From Megaustenia siamemsis (lineage: Eukaryota > Mollusca > Gastropoda > Stylommatophora > Ariophantidae), in assembly GCA_032433765.1 (NCBI GenBank), contig JAVIAB010000160.1:18389549-18453548 (forward strand): DNA of 64,000 nucleotides, written 5' to 3'. Position numbers and translations under genes: made by a program. Positions within the stretch are counted from its first letter, which is position 1. Each line of letters begins with the position of its first letter. This document shows, one piece after another, positions 10,762-22,370 of this stretch. The notes under the pieces were generated by a model. It ran no database searches and had not been told where the DNA came from. It saw nothing but the letters and a program-made list of their open reading frames with translations.

Positions 10762-10966
10762 AGAACTAGCTGATGCACAACGTTCTACAAAGGAAATTAT
10801 AATACTATGACCACGTCAAAAGATACAGCAGGCTGGAAAGAACAATAATGGAAGGCACGGTTCCTAGGCGACGAGACTGGGGCAAATCAAGATGAAGGTG
10901 GTTTCAAGACATCAAAGGGACCTAGAACATGCCAACAGAAGAAGTGGGAGATCTGACTATAGACAG
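10762..10966 (+). pseudogene. LINE-g C-terminal fragment
   Basis: Frame reads LMHNVLQRKLQYYDHVKRYS, then LERTIMEGTVPRRRDWGK, a stop, RWFQDIKGT, a stop and NMPTEEVGDLTIDRDI. This parallels the GHVxR..RGRxRRRW..DI layout of LINE ORF2 C-termini. It is the only member of this family seen here and abuts LINE-f tail-to-tail at 10966/10967. Confidence 0.65.
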
Positions 10967-11560
10967 AGATATAATTTGCGGTCTTGTGCTCTTCTGTTCG
11001 CCTCTGCTGCTGTTATGTTTCCTAGTGCTTCTAATATTTCATCGATCCATGTTTGTCGTGGTCGGCCCTTGGGTCTGGTGTTCTCGCAACGTTTATTGAG
11101 GCTATCTGTGTTGTGTTTTGATTACTCTGCCTTGTCACGTGGCCAAACCATTTTATCTGTTGTTTCTTTATATATTCTATGACAAAGGTTATTCCTAACT
11201 TTTTTTCTCAGCTCTTCATATCTGATCTTATTTTACTGACTGTTTCCTGTTATTCGTTTAACATATTCCATCTCAGTAGAGGTTATTTTTCTTATTGTTC
11301 TTGCATCTAGGGTCCAGGTCTGGTATTGGTATATTGTTGTGTTCTTATTTGTAAAGCTGTCACCATACCTTGGAGTGTATACCACACCCTCTACTGGCTC
11401 CTTGCTACCAGCTTTACCGCAGCACTGCAACTAGTTGCCCTGTTCCTTGGTATTGATAGCACAACGTTGGGATGAAGATTGTATTGTAGAGTGCCCGTTT
11501 TGTCTGTCGAGTTATTTCCTTGTTGGAGAATAGTGGTAATAGCTGTCCAATGATTCGACA
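10967..11560 (-). pseudogene. LINE-f C-terminal fragment
   Basis: Minus strand encodes RIYKETTDKMVWPRDKAE with frameshifts and CENTRPKGRPRQTWIDEI, then LEALGNITAAEANRRAQD. The 5' part encodes ARTIRKITSTEMEYVKRITG. Compared with copies at 29979-30660 and 53590-54130, about 120 bp (11315-11436) are inserted. RGRPRxxWIDxI is the usual end of these LINE proteins. Five other fragments of the family are in the window. Confidence 0.8.
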
Positions 11561-11990
11561 AGAGAAAGTTATTAATGCATCATATTAATGCGATGGTTAC
11601 AAGAATCTTGAAGTAATGACACCCTTTGTGAGAACCTTTGTGTCAATGCAATGCAATACTAATTAACAAACACATAAGCAAAGTCCGGAAAACGTTGATT
11701 AATTGTGAAATATACTCAAACACTGTGAGTGGGGAATAGTGGGGCCTTCCATTTATTTGTAATAATTCGGTCAGACAGAAATAGACTGAAAGAGTAATAA
11801 AAGTAGGTCGGTTCACTAGGTCACGGCCAAACCAAATAATACTTGGGGAACTCTCCATGTTGGACAGGTGCAGCATGTTTGGCAATCATTGCCGTGTCGC
11901 ATGTATGATGGCCTTGAACTGTACTTTTAATTTGTTTATGTGTATCAATCTTTCCATTTCTTTCTTTATATTCTTTCGTTCTTTCTCTTT
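11561..11990. other. No gene recognised
   Basis: Unassigned AT-rich sequence up to the ATC repeat that forms the tail of the next LINE-d copy. Confidence 0.4.
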
Positions 11991-12258
11991 TCATCATCAT
12001 CATCATCATTGGGTGCCTTCTCCGCATCGAAGGTTGGCTACCATGGAGCGCCATTCCACTCTGTTTCTTGCTTTGATGGTGCAGATTGTCATAGGCTGAC
12101 TTGTCCATCTTTTGATGTTACTCATCCATGTTAGTCTTGGTCTGCCTCTGCCTCTTTTACCTTGTATTTCTCGCTCTAATATTACTTTTATTAGACTGTT
12201 GTGTCTTTTAACATGACCAAAAAATGTCATTTGTCTTTCTCTTTTACTTTCTTTCATT
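11991..12258 (-). pseudogene. LINE-d 3' end
   Basis: Minus strand reads FFGHVKRHNSLIKVIL, then RGRGRPRLTWMSNIKR and PMTICTIKARNRVEWRSMV, then NLRCGEGTQ, ending in (TGA)n on minus (ATC on plus, about 11991-12012). The C-terminal frame is intact for about 83 codons. This is the best-preserved LINE-d tail in the window. Confidence 0.88.
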
Positions 12259-12394
12259 TTTACCGTTTTTCTATCCGTATATCAATCTCTAATATTATTA
12301 TTGTTACCATATCACTGCTCTGTCTACCTTCTGCTATTTATTTTACTTATTTTACTTATTTTCCTTCGTTCCTCCCTCTTAATTATATATATTT

Positions 12395-14241
12395 ATACAT
12401 ACATATACACACGCTCGCACACAAGCATGCACACACACACAGAACACACACGCGAGCACACGCACACGTATGCACACACGTACACACATGCAAGCAGACG
12501 TATGCACACAGAAAACGACACACAGAGAACACAACAAACACACGCGCGCGGAACCATGCACGCACATACACACGGACACGACTGAGCGTACACACAAAAC
12601 AATACACACGCGCAAGCACGAGCACGCACACAAAAAACACAACACACACCCTCAACACACACAGCACACACGCGCAGTCACACATCCGCGCTCACACCTG
12701 TGCACACACAACGGAAAACACAAACAACACAACACTCACAACACACACATGCACAACGCGCACGCACACACATACACAACTGCAAACACACATACGTACG
12801 AACACACACGCGCGTACAAAGAACACAACACACACAATACACGCGCAGAAACGCGCGCATACAACGCAACACACACACAAGGCTAAACAAAAACACACGC
12901 CCACGTACATACGCACACATAACACACACAACACAACAAACAAGACACCACAACACACACAAACAACACAAGCGTGAACACACGTGCACATAAACGGACG
13001 TACACACGACACAACACACAAACATGAACACATGCGCGCATAAACGCTCGCATACATAATAAATACACACACACAACACACACCCGCACGCACACACAAT
13101 TCAACACATACAACACACACGCACGCACACAAGCTCGCACATACAAACACAACACACACAAAACACACTCACATGAACATACACGCGCCCGCACAAACCA
13201 TTACAAACCGGCGAACACGCACACAACAAAACATACAACACAACACACTCAACACAACACACACGTGCAGATACACACAACACAACACAGACACAAAACA
13301 GCAAAACACAGCACACACACACACGACACAACACACGCACACACAACACAACAGAACGCAATACACACACGCGCGCACATACGCACACGCGCACACACAA
13401 TTGAAAACAATCACAACACACACTCGCATGCGCACACAGGCACGCACACACAACACTCTCACACGTCCACACAATTTCACACACATACAACAGACACACG
13501 CGTGCGCATACATGCGCACATGCACACACACGACACACACACCAGCACACACGCACAATAACTGGCGCACACACCCATACGGGCACACATACGCGCGCAT
13601 ACATACATAACAAACTTAAATACACAATTACACACATACACAACTACACACACATTCACATACGCACACATTCCCATACACATGCGCCCACACACACACA
13701 CGCCTACACCACAACACATACGCGTACACACAGCACAAATAAGACACAACACAACACAAACGCGCGAGCACACATCATACAACACAACATACACTAACAT
13801 GCGCGCACCCATGCGTATATACGTGCGCACAAGCGTGCGCACACAACACACACAAGCACACACAAAACAGCACAACACACTTATTATACAACAGACACGC
13901 ACACACCCGTAACAGACACAGCACACACACGAACACACACACGCGCACACGACAATACAACACACCAATAACACAACACATATGCGAGTACGCTCGCACA
14001 CGCACATACAACCGCTCGGAGACATTTTCGCACATACATGCGCACACATACAACACCACACACACACACACAACACAACTAACAAGCGCGCGCACACACG
14101 CGCACACAGCACAACACACAATACACCACAAATGCAGCACACAAGCACACACACTCGCGCACACACACATGCGCGCGCACGCACGCATATGCACACACAC
14201 ACACGCTCACACGCGTGCGCGCAAACAACACAACACACAAC

Positions 14242-14243
<2 letters not shown>
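12395..14243. repeat. CA-rich degenerate microsatellite, 1.85 kb
   Basis: The plus strand is almost only A and C, with interspersed G (ACACACGCGC, GCACACACAA). Irregular AACACA phasing breaks the CA pattern. Many long open frames on both strands (up to about 250 codons, rich in THTH or VCVC) are by-products of the missing stop codons. Alternating purine-pyrimidine stretches with CG steps are candidates for Z-DNA. Confidence 0.95.
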
Positions 14244-14272
<29 letters not shown>

Positions 14273-14398
14273 TGTATGTATGTATGTATGTATGTATGTA
14301 TGTATGTATGTATGTGTATGTATGTATGTATGTATGTATGTATGTATGTATGTATGTATGTATGTATGTATGTATGTATGTATGTATGTATGTATGTT
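14244..14398. repeat. (ATGT)n microsatellite
   Basis: About 38 tetranucleotide units with one GTGT interruption near 14313, directly joined to the CA-rich block. Confidence 0.97.
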
Positions 14399-15163
14399 TT
14401 TTTTAAATTTTTTTAAATTTTACTCCTTCGTAATTGTATCCTATCCATGCCACTTGGTAGTGACATATTCAAAGCCTAGCCTTCTCGGTAATGGCCTAAA
14501 CATGTGGTCCATGTGCACTCTACGCACGTTAAGAGCCAAAAATGTTGTTCAAAATGGCCGCTGCCTGAGAAAAATTGTTTGTTTGTTTTATCATTATTAA
14601 TCCTCTGAATCAACTGCAGAATGACATGGAAACATCTCTAAAGCAAGCAGAAAATAACCCTTGCCAGGAACACCACAATAACTACCAGCATGCTAAAGCC
14701 AAATTTCAATGAATGGACTAAACTACAAGCCAGACGGAGAAGCTGCAGAATCCTTGAATCTTGAACGAGACACAAGAAAAGCGCGGAAGCTTGTAAAACA
14801 GCTGAATGATGAGGGTACAGAAAGGAACACCAAAATTACACTGAAGAAGGATGGAGACATCCTAACAGGTAAGTATACAGCAAATCACTTTGCAGACTCC
14901 TTTGCAAATGACAATAATATTGAAATTAGCCTAGAGAAACGACAAGAGACCCGCTTAAAACAACAAAATGCAAGACAAGAAGAGACTGCACATGAAGTCA
15001 TGGAAATACCCATTACACAAAGAGAGCTAGAGCTGGCAATATCCAAATTAGAAATGAAAAAGTCACCAGGCAGTGATGGGATGTCCAATGAAATGATTAA
15101 GAACTTGGGAACTGCAGCTAAAGCAAAACGCAGATCTACAACATTTGCTGGATCACAGGTAGA

Positions 15164-15901
15164 GTGCCACAGGCATGGAGAGAAGCAATTATGATACCAT
15201 TACTAAAGCCAGGAAAAGATGGTTCAACGACATCCAGCTATAGACCAATCAGCCTTACAAGCTGTTTGTGTAAAACAATGGAACGTATAATCAATCTCAG
15301 ACTGCAGTGGTACCTGGAAAGTGAAAATCTCCTTGTCCCACAACAAGCAGGCTTTAGACAGTGTTACTCTACCGAAGATCAGGCAACCTATCTTTCCCAG
15401 GAAATTGAGGATGCATTTCAAGAAAAGAAACTGGTACTAGCAGCATGGACAGATCTAAAGAAAGCATTTGATAAGGTATGGAAGGAAGGACTTTTGAAGA
15501 AACTGAGAAATTATGGAGTAAATGGCACGATGTACAAATGGGTCAAAGCATACCTGCATAATAGGAGAGCCAGAGTGCAACTGGATGGTCTTAAGAGTAA
15601 GAAGGTCTTACTGCGCCAGGGCGTCCCACAGGGAGGGGTACTATCTCCAACACTTTTTCTGATCTACATCAATGACCTAGTTACTGAACTACCACATGGC
15701 ATCAAAGTGGCAATGTATGCAGATGACTTGGTAATGTGGTGCACAGAGGAGTATGCAACAGTGGCCTCCAAATTGCTACAAAGAGCTATGAATGCACTGA
15801 ATTCCTGGACAAATAATGGTGTATCAGCATCAATACACACAAATGCAGTACTACACATTTTACTCTCTCCCCAAAACAAAAAGCAGGAGCCATCTACATA
15901 A
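15164..15901 (+). pseudogene. LINE-e reverse transcriptase core
   Basis: Longest uninterrupted part of LINE-e (about 245 codons). RT landmarks appear in order: SYRPISLTSCLCKTMER, QQAGFR, AAWTDLKKAFDKVW (first catalytic Asp), RQGVPQGGVLSPTLF and AMYADDLVMWC (catalytic YADD intact). The preceding frame (14709-15140) belongs to the same protein and joins by a frameshift near 15120-15165. The listed start is only the first ATG of the open frame. A stop at 15899 and continuation in another frame at 15913 (LGVTFNNKLSWKQQINKA) show it is not a functional gene, although the palm motifs survive. Confidence 0.92.
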
Positions 15902-16589
15902 ACAATGAGTCTGTGAAAGAAGACATACAAGCTACATATCTCGGAGTTACATTTAATAACAAACTATCTTGGAAACAGCAGATAAATAAGGCAACCCAAA
16001 AAGCAAGGAGGAGATTGGCTATTCTAAGAAAACTGTGTGGAATCACATGGGGTGCGAGTGGGAAAATACTCAGTAAAGTTTACCAACAGAGTATACGCCC
16101 ACATTTAGAATATGGATCATCTGCATGTGCTCAGCATCAAACACCACACTGCAAGAACTGGACAAAGTACAAAACCAGGCATTTAGAGTCATCACAGGAG
16201 CAATGAAATCAACACCAATATTGGAGATGGAGAAATTGTGGAGGATACCGGCACTGAGAGAATGGAGGGACACAAAGGTGCTGATACAGGCAGAAAGATT
16301 TGCATGCATGCCGAGCCATTCAATGAAGGATCGATTCCAAAATCTTGCATTGGGACGACTTAAGAGAAGCAGTTTTATCTACCAAGCCAAGAGTATTAGT
16401 AGACAAACACCAAACATGCCAAGAGTTGTTAACCCCCTACTGCCCATACCAGAACATACTCCATGGACAGAGGAATCAGGATAATTAATACAAATACGGA
16501 CAGAAGTGAAATGAATAGTTGACAAAGAAGAACAGAATAGTCTACAGCGAAAAACAATAACTCTCAGTTTCCTGGATGAAGAATACCCA

Positions 16590-17290
16590 CAAGACCTATG
16601 GATTCGTGTGTAAACAGATGGATCAGTACAGAATGCAGTAAAGAATGGGGAGCAGGTGCATATATAGAGTACCCAAATAACACTAGGGATATGAATAAAA
16701 TAACAACAGGGAAATATTGTCACAAGTATGATGTAGTAATACAAGCAATAAAGTTGGCAATAGAAAAACTGCTGAACAGTAATCTTAGCCCACAGCTTGT
16801 AGTGTTTTTGAAAGATGCAAGATCAGGGTTGCCCTGCAGTGGATCCCATCTCACTGTGGAATACCAGAGCATGATAAAGCCAGATCAGTTGGCAAAGGAA
16901 GGTTCAACAGGCACACAACTAGATACGCCGGTTACATACCATCATAAGAAACAGATAATCAAATCAATTAGAGGACCACAAGCCCCAAATCAGGATGCCT
17001 TTCATAATATGAATAGATATGAACAAGTTATCATTATACGCCTCAGAACAGGACACAATCGACTCCATAGTCACATGTATACAAAATTCAAGATCGGCAC
17101 CTCAGCTACTTGTACATGTGGACAGGCGCCCCAGACTGCTGAACACATACTTCAAGATTGCACAGAATATAGTAAACTGAGGAAAATCCATTGGCCCATA
17201 GATACAATACTACAGACAAAACTATATGGGCCACTGCAAGAATTACAAAAGACAGTAAAATTTATACAGGAAACGACATTGCAGATATAG
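16590..17290 (+). pseudogene. LINE-e RNase H domain and zinc-knuckle-like end
   Basis: The RNase H first motif is visible as WIRV-stop-TDGSVQNAVK near 16599-16635. The frame then shifts to GAGAYIEYPNN and KYDVVIQAIKLAIEKL, where the usual catalytic Glu of (A/V)EIxAI is replaced by Val. WIPSHCGIPEHDKA and, after another shift, DQLAKEGS form the final RNase H motif. Downstream RLRTGHNRLHSHMYTK and CTCGQAPQTAEHILQDC resemble the Cys/His segment that follows RNase H in such LINEs. Catalytic activity is excluded by the stop, the shifts and the missing Glu. Confidence 0.85.
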
Positions 17291-17317
17291 GCAATACTTC
17301 AGGCGAACGAAAGATAG

Positions 17318-19130
17318 ATATATCCTCTGAATTCCGGTCGGAGCATAGGGCACTCACAGGCGATCTTCACCACATCCGGTCTGGAGGAGATATGGACCCC
17401 TCTCGACAGGACCTGCCAGCCTCTTTCATTTCATCATGAATGGTTCGTCGCCATATCCCCAATGGTCTGCCTCTTTTTCATTTTCCAGGTGGTGTCCACG
17501 TTAATGCTAGGTACGATGCCTGGTTCGGTCTATTCGCAGAACGTGGCATAGCCATTTCTAACGTCTTATTTCACTTCTTGATTGTTGATGTTCCTGTCCG
17601 ATCTTCTTTTTACTTCTTGATTGTTGATGTTCCTGTCCGATCTTCTTTTTACTTCTTGATTGTTGATGTTACTGTCTGATCTTCTTTTCACTTCTTGATT
17701 GTTGATGTTACTGTCTGATCTTCTTTTCACTTCTTGATTGTTGATGTTACTGTCTGATCTTCTTTTTACTTCTTGATTGTTGATGTTCCTGTCCGATCTT
17801 TTTTTCACTTCTTGATTGTTGATGTTACTGTCTGATCTTCTTTTCACTTCTTGATTGTTGATGTTACTGTCTGATCTTCTTTTCACTTCTTGATTGTTGA
17901 TGTTCCTGTCCGATCTTCTTTTTACTTCTTGATTGTTGATGTTCCTGTCCGATCTTCTTTTTACTTCTTGATTGTTGATGTTACTGTCTGATCTTCTTTT
18001 CACTTCTTGATTGTTGATGTTCCTGTCCGATCTTCTTTTTACTTCTTGATTGTTGGTGTTACTGTCTGATCTTCTTTTCACTTCTTGATTGTTGATGTTA
18101 CTGTCTGATCTTCTTTTCACTTCTTGATTGTTGATGTTATTGTCTGATCTTCTTTTCACTTCTTGATTGATGATGTTACTGTCTGATCTTCTTTTTACTT
18201 CTTGATTGTTGATGTTCCTGTCCGATCTTCTTTTTACTTCTTGATTGTTGATGTTACTGTCTGATCTTCTTTTCACTTCTTGATTGTTGATGTTACTGTC
18301 TGATCTTCTTTTCACTTCTTGATTTTTGATGTTCCTGTCTGATTTTCTTTTCACTTCTTGATTGTTGATGTTACTGTCTGATCTTTTTTTTTACTTCTTG
18401 ATTGATGATGTTACTGTCTGATCTTCTTTTCACTTCTTGATTGATGATGTTCCTGTCTGATCTTCTTTTCACTTCTTGATTGTTGATGTTCCTGTCTGAT
18501 CTTCTTTTCACTTCTTGATTGATGATGTTACTGTCTGATCTTCTTTTCACTTCTTGATTGTTGATGTTCCTGTCTGATCTTCTTTTCACTTCTTGATTGT
18601 TGATGTTCCTGTCTGATCTTCTTTTCACTTCTTGATTGATGATGTTACTGTCTGATCTTCTTTTCACTTCTTGATTGATGATGTTACTGTCTGATCTTCT
18701 GACGACTTCTTTGTTCGTAATGTGTTGACCTCAACGGATGTTTAGAATCCTCCTAGCACAGCGACCTCCGTACCCTCTTAGTCGATTTACTATCTTACTA
18801 TCCCTTCTCTACCTCTCTGCTGCATATTAGAAGAATATGATTTGCACATTTGACTTGTACATTCTAAGCATGGCGCTGAGATGAAACTAGTTGATTGTCA
18901 AATGTTTCAAAGTCTATAATTAAACGTATGGGTTAACATACCTACTCTAGCAGTGATATATATCTCTCTCTCAACATCCTTATTTGATGATATATAGCTT
19001 CCCGGGTATTTAAAGTGATCCACTTCTTATAGTCCCACTTTTCTGAATGTAACTTTCTTTGTACTTTTAGCATTTATCCTCATAACTTAATTTTCTCTGT
19101 ATTTATTTTCATTTCTACTGTTTAGTGCAA
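17318..19130 (-). pseudogene. LINE-i C-terminal region with an internal minisatellite
   Basis: Minus strand. From 19130 down it encodes MKINTEK, then YISSNKDVERE-like sequence and VNRLRGYGGRCARRILNIR, a TGA where W is expected, then HITNKEVVRRSDSN. This runs in frame into a 39-bp array (17570-18705). Leaving the array, after a 1-bp shift, it continues KWLCHVLRIDRTRH and, with shifts, a segment like GKRKRGRPLGTWRRT (about 17400-17480). Thus both sides of the array are the same LINE protein end (RRILNIRW..ITNKE..KRRRWRW.GHVLR..RGRP..TWRRT). Dead copy with stops and shifts. Confidence 0.82.
17570..18705. repeat. 39-bp minisatellite, about 29 copies, inside LINE-i
   Basis: Unit on plus: CTTCTTGATTGTTGATGTT followed by (A/C)CTGTC(T/C)GATCTTCTTTTCA. 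Unit length is a multiple of three, and on minus it repeats a 13-residue basic/polar peptide containing NNQEVKRRSDSNI. Variants include ATTGATGATG for ATTGTTGATG, and a T-run near 18381-18391 shifts the frame between two open stretches (18667-18371 and 18354-17566). The unit coincides with a single segment of the surrounding LINE-i protein. Confidence 0.95.
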
Positions 19131-19338
19131 AAATGTTCAGCAGATAAAATTAAACAAATGTACAGTTTTTGAAGGTGAACGTATCGAGCCGAAGGGCGCA
19201 AATGCTGTGGATAGTCGTAAATTAAGCGACAAAACGCAACCTATGCTCATTTAAGGCGTTGGTCAAAACATATAATGCTGAAGGGTAATATTTTAATCAA
19301 TTCTGCCGGATAACAAAAAAGAAAAACGGTTTCAACAA
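19131..19338. other. Unassigned spacer
   Basis: Between LINE-i and the left arm of the long inverted repeat. No feature supported. Confidence 0.4.
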
Positions 19339-19707
19339 TTTATTTGTACACAATTTTTTTTTAATGCCATTTTCCTCAGAATATCCAAACCAAGAGAACT
19401 ATCACTAAGGCAAATAAACTAAATATATGTAACACTAAGGCAAATAAACTAAATATATGTAACACTAAGGCAAATAAACTAAATATATGCAACACTAAGG
19501 CAAATAAACTAAATCTATGTAACACTAAGGCAAATAAACTAAATATATGTAACACTAAGGCAAATAAACTAAATATATGCAACACTAAGGCAAATAAACT
19601 AAATATATGCAACACAACTATTCTGTTGAATAAATCTCTGTAGATAATGAGTCCGTGGCAATAATCCTGTAATCTCGACTCTTCTATCAATCATCTCGTT
19701 GATTGGG
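19339..19707. repeat. Left arm of long inverted repeat, with a 30-bp array
   Basis: Reverse complement of 22371-22561. The outer edge TTTATTTGTACACAA and the inner edge CATCTCGTTGATTGGG match the other arm. This arm is 369 bp against 191 bp because the 30-bp unit (AACACTAAGGCAAATAAACT..) is present about seven times (19401-19612) and only once in the right arm. Confidence 0.9.
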
Positions 19708-20071
19708 GATGGCCGCTTGTCGGACGTTATAGATCAATCATAGAGTACGGCAACTGGGTCCTGTCAGTTTTAACCTTCTGTCACTCACTTAATCCCGATG
19801 TTTAACAGCCAGATACATGATGCATAGTCTATGGACGACTACGGAAGGTCAGTGGCACGATGTATTTGCTTTTTCAACTTGAAAAAAAAAACCATACTAT
19901 TCACTCTAAGCTGTAAATGTGTACCCGACTTCTAGCAATGTATGAAAAGTGATGCACGGTTGCTTGTTTTGCACTTAAAATTATGTATTTAAGTTATAGA
20001 AAATTTAAAAATCTGCACCAGCAACACCAGAATCTATTACACTTCTCATGTTCTTATAGACAGTTGTTATA
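19708..20071. other. Unassigned spacer in inverted repeat
   Basis: No coding or repeat family recognised. Confidence 0.4.
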
Positions 20072-21675
20072 TACAGTGCCCAACAAAATTACACGGAAGT
20101 GACATTTGTGTAGTGTCCAAGAAAATTACATGGAAGTGACATTTGTGTAGTGTCCAAGAAAATTACATGGAAGTGACATTTGTGTACAGTGTCCAAGAAA
20201 ATTACACGGAAGTGACATTTGTGTAGTGTCCAAGAAAATTACATGGAAGTGACATTTGTGTACAGTGTCCAAGAAAATTACATGGAAGTGACATTTGTGT
20301 ACAGTGTCCAAGAAAATTACATGGAAGTGACATTTGTGTACAGTGTCCAAGAAAATTACATGGAAGTGACATTTGTGTACAGTGTCCAAGAAAATTACAT
20401 GGAAGTGACATTTGTGTACAGTGTCCAAGAAAATTACATGGAAGTGACATTTGTGTACAGTGTCCAAGAAAATTACACGGAAGTGACATTTGTGTACAGT
20501 GTCCAAGAAAATTACATGGAAGTGACATTTGTGTACAGTGTCAAAGAAAATTACATGGAAGTGACATTTGTGTAGTGTCAAAGAAAATTACATGGAAGTG
20601 ACATTTGTGTAGTGTCCAACAAAATTACATGGAAGTGACATTTGTATAGTGTCCAACAAAATGACATGGAAGTGACATTTGTATAGTGTCCAACAAAATT
20701 ACATGGAAGTGACATTTGTATAGTGTCCAACAAAATGACATGGAAGTGACATTTGTATAGTGTCCAACAAAATTACACGGAAGTGACATTTGTGTACAGT
20801 GTCCAAGAAAATTACATGGAAGTGACATTTGTGTACAGTGCCCAACAAAATGACATGGAAGTGACATTTGTGTAGTGTCCAAGAAAATTACATGGAAGTG
20901 ACATTTGTGTACAGTGTCCAAGAAAATTACATGGAAGTGACATTTGTATAGTGTCCAAGAAAATTACATGGAAGTGACATTTGTGTACAGTGTCAAAGAA
21001 AATTACATGGAAGTGACATTTGTGTACAGTGTCCAAGAAAATTACATGGAAGTGACATTTGTGTACAGTGTCCAAGAAAATTACACGGAAGTGACATTTG
21101 TGTACAGTGTCCAAGAAAATTACATGGAAATGACATTTGTGTACAGTGTCCAACACAATTACACGGAAGTGACATTTGTGTAGTGTCCAAGAAAATTACA
21201 TGGAAGTGACATTTGTGTACAGTGTCAAAGAAAATTACATGGAAGTGACATTTGTGTAGTGTCCAACAAAATTACATGGAAGTGACATTTGTATAGTGTC
21301 AAACAAAATTACATGGAAGTGACATTTGTATAGTGTCCAACAAAATGACATGGAAGTGAAATTTGTATAGTGTCCAACAAAATTACATGGAAGTGATATT
21401 TGTGCACAGTCCCCAACAAAATTACGTGGAAGTGACATTTGTGTAATGTCCAACAAAATTACATGGAAGTGACATTTGTGCACAGTCCCCAACAAAATTA
21501 CATGGAAGTGACTTTTGTGAACACTGCCCAACATAGTCACATTGAAGTGACCTTTGTGAACATTGCTCAACAAAGTATACGAAGTGACATTTGTGAAGAT
21601 CGCTCAACAAAATCACACGAAGTGGCATTTGAGAACAGTGCTCAACAAAATTATATGGAAGTGACATTTGTGGAA
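20072..21675. repeat. 37/39-bp minisatellite, about 42 copies
   Basis: Unit GTGTCCAAGAAAATTACATG plus GAAGTGACATTTGTGTA, with or without a CA dinucleotide before the next unit (39 or 37 bp). Left units are homogeneous. From about 21500 units diverge (AACATAGTCACATTGAAG and similar). Frames of 79-151 codons are open on both strands because the unit has no stop in several phases. I see no coding evidence. Confidence 0.95.
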
Positions 21676-21800
21676 AGCTCCTGCAATCTGCTACAACAGG
21701 GACAATCACCTATATTCTGCAATTAAACCCAAGGCCCACTATTAATAACAAAACAATAACCAAACCTACCACTACAGTAGTTTTAAAAAAATACCTGGGT

Positions 21801-22186
21801 ATGTGTAGTCCTGTGGAGGCCACAGAGATGGGATTTCTCAGAAGAATGTTGAAAGTTCCCTGGACAGCTAAAAAGACCAATGAGGAAGTTCTCAAAGAGG
21901 CCAACACAAAAAGGGAGCTCTTAAGAAACATCAGAAAGAAGGAATCAACATTTTTCGGGCACATCATGAGAAGAGGAAAGTTGAAATACTTGGTTACAAC
22001 TGGCAAAATAAAAGGAAAGAGAGATCGCGGGCGACAAAGAGAGAAAATACTGGATAGCTTGGTGTCATGGCATGGAAAACAGTCAACAACAGAACTGATA
22101 CGATGCACTGTAGATAGAAGATTGTGGAGGGACATGGTCACCTACGCCAACCGGTATGGCACATGATGATGACGATGTGTAGTCCT
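21801..22186 (+). pseudogene. LINE-b 3' end with perfect 12-bp TSD
   Basis: ATGTGTAGTCCT occurs at 21801-21812 and 22175-22186. Between them is a 5'-truncated LINE end encoding FLRRMLKVPWTAKKTNEE, FFGHIMRRGKLKYL, RGRQREKILDSLVSWHGK and LWRDMVTYANRYGT to a stop, followed by a GATGATGACG tail. The roughly 120-codon C-terminal frame is unbroken, and with the perfect TSD this marks a recent insertion. Other LINE-b pieces are at 33126-33490 (-) and 48362-48650 (+). Confidence 0.93.
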
Positions 22187-22370
22187 AAAATAATTCGTCG
22201 TCCTCTGTGCAAGAAGGTCCCATGATCGCATCTCGCCACATTCAGTGGGGATTTGTCAAATACAGAATCGATGGTTTCTTCGCAGCTTTACCCTCCCCCC
22301 ACCCCTTGATAGTAAGATTCAACGTCTAATTTCTCTGGGATAAGGGTAAAAAAAAAAAGCAAGAGATGCT

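Larger units (their letters stand above)
14598..17312 (+). mobile_element. LINE-e non-LTR retrotransposon, 5' truncated and frameshifted
   Basis: Longest retroelement coding relic here. In order: a linker with KKSPGSDGMSNEMIKN (about 15055-15110), an RT core (15164-15901), a connection region (15913-16484), a decayed RNase H (16590-16910) and a Cys/His knuckle-like motif (about 17095-17160). It ends AGGCGAACGAAAGATAGATA. The same 3' end recurs as a 126-bp piece at 39190-39316, which fixes the 3' terminus and shows a GATA-type tail. No endonuclease domain is present, so the copy is 5' truncated. At least four frame breaks. RT plus RNase H suggests the I/R1/jockey-like group, not proven. Confidence 0.9.

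Noticed and set aside
12201..14416. Long frames rich in THTH / VCVC on both strands (up to 258 codons)
   Set aside because: Produced by the A/C-only plus strand, which removes stop codons. No domain, no start context, several overlapping frames equally open.
14598..17312. LINE-e as an intact gene
   Set aside because: RT motifs survive but there are at least four frame breaks, a stop in the RNase H first motif and no endonuclease domain.
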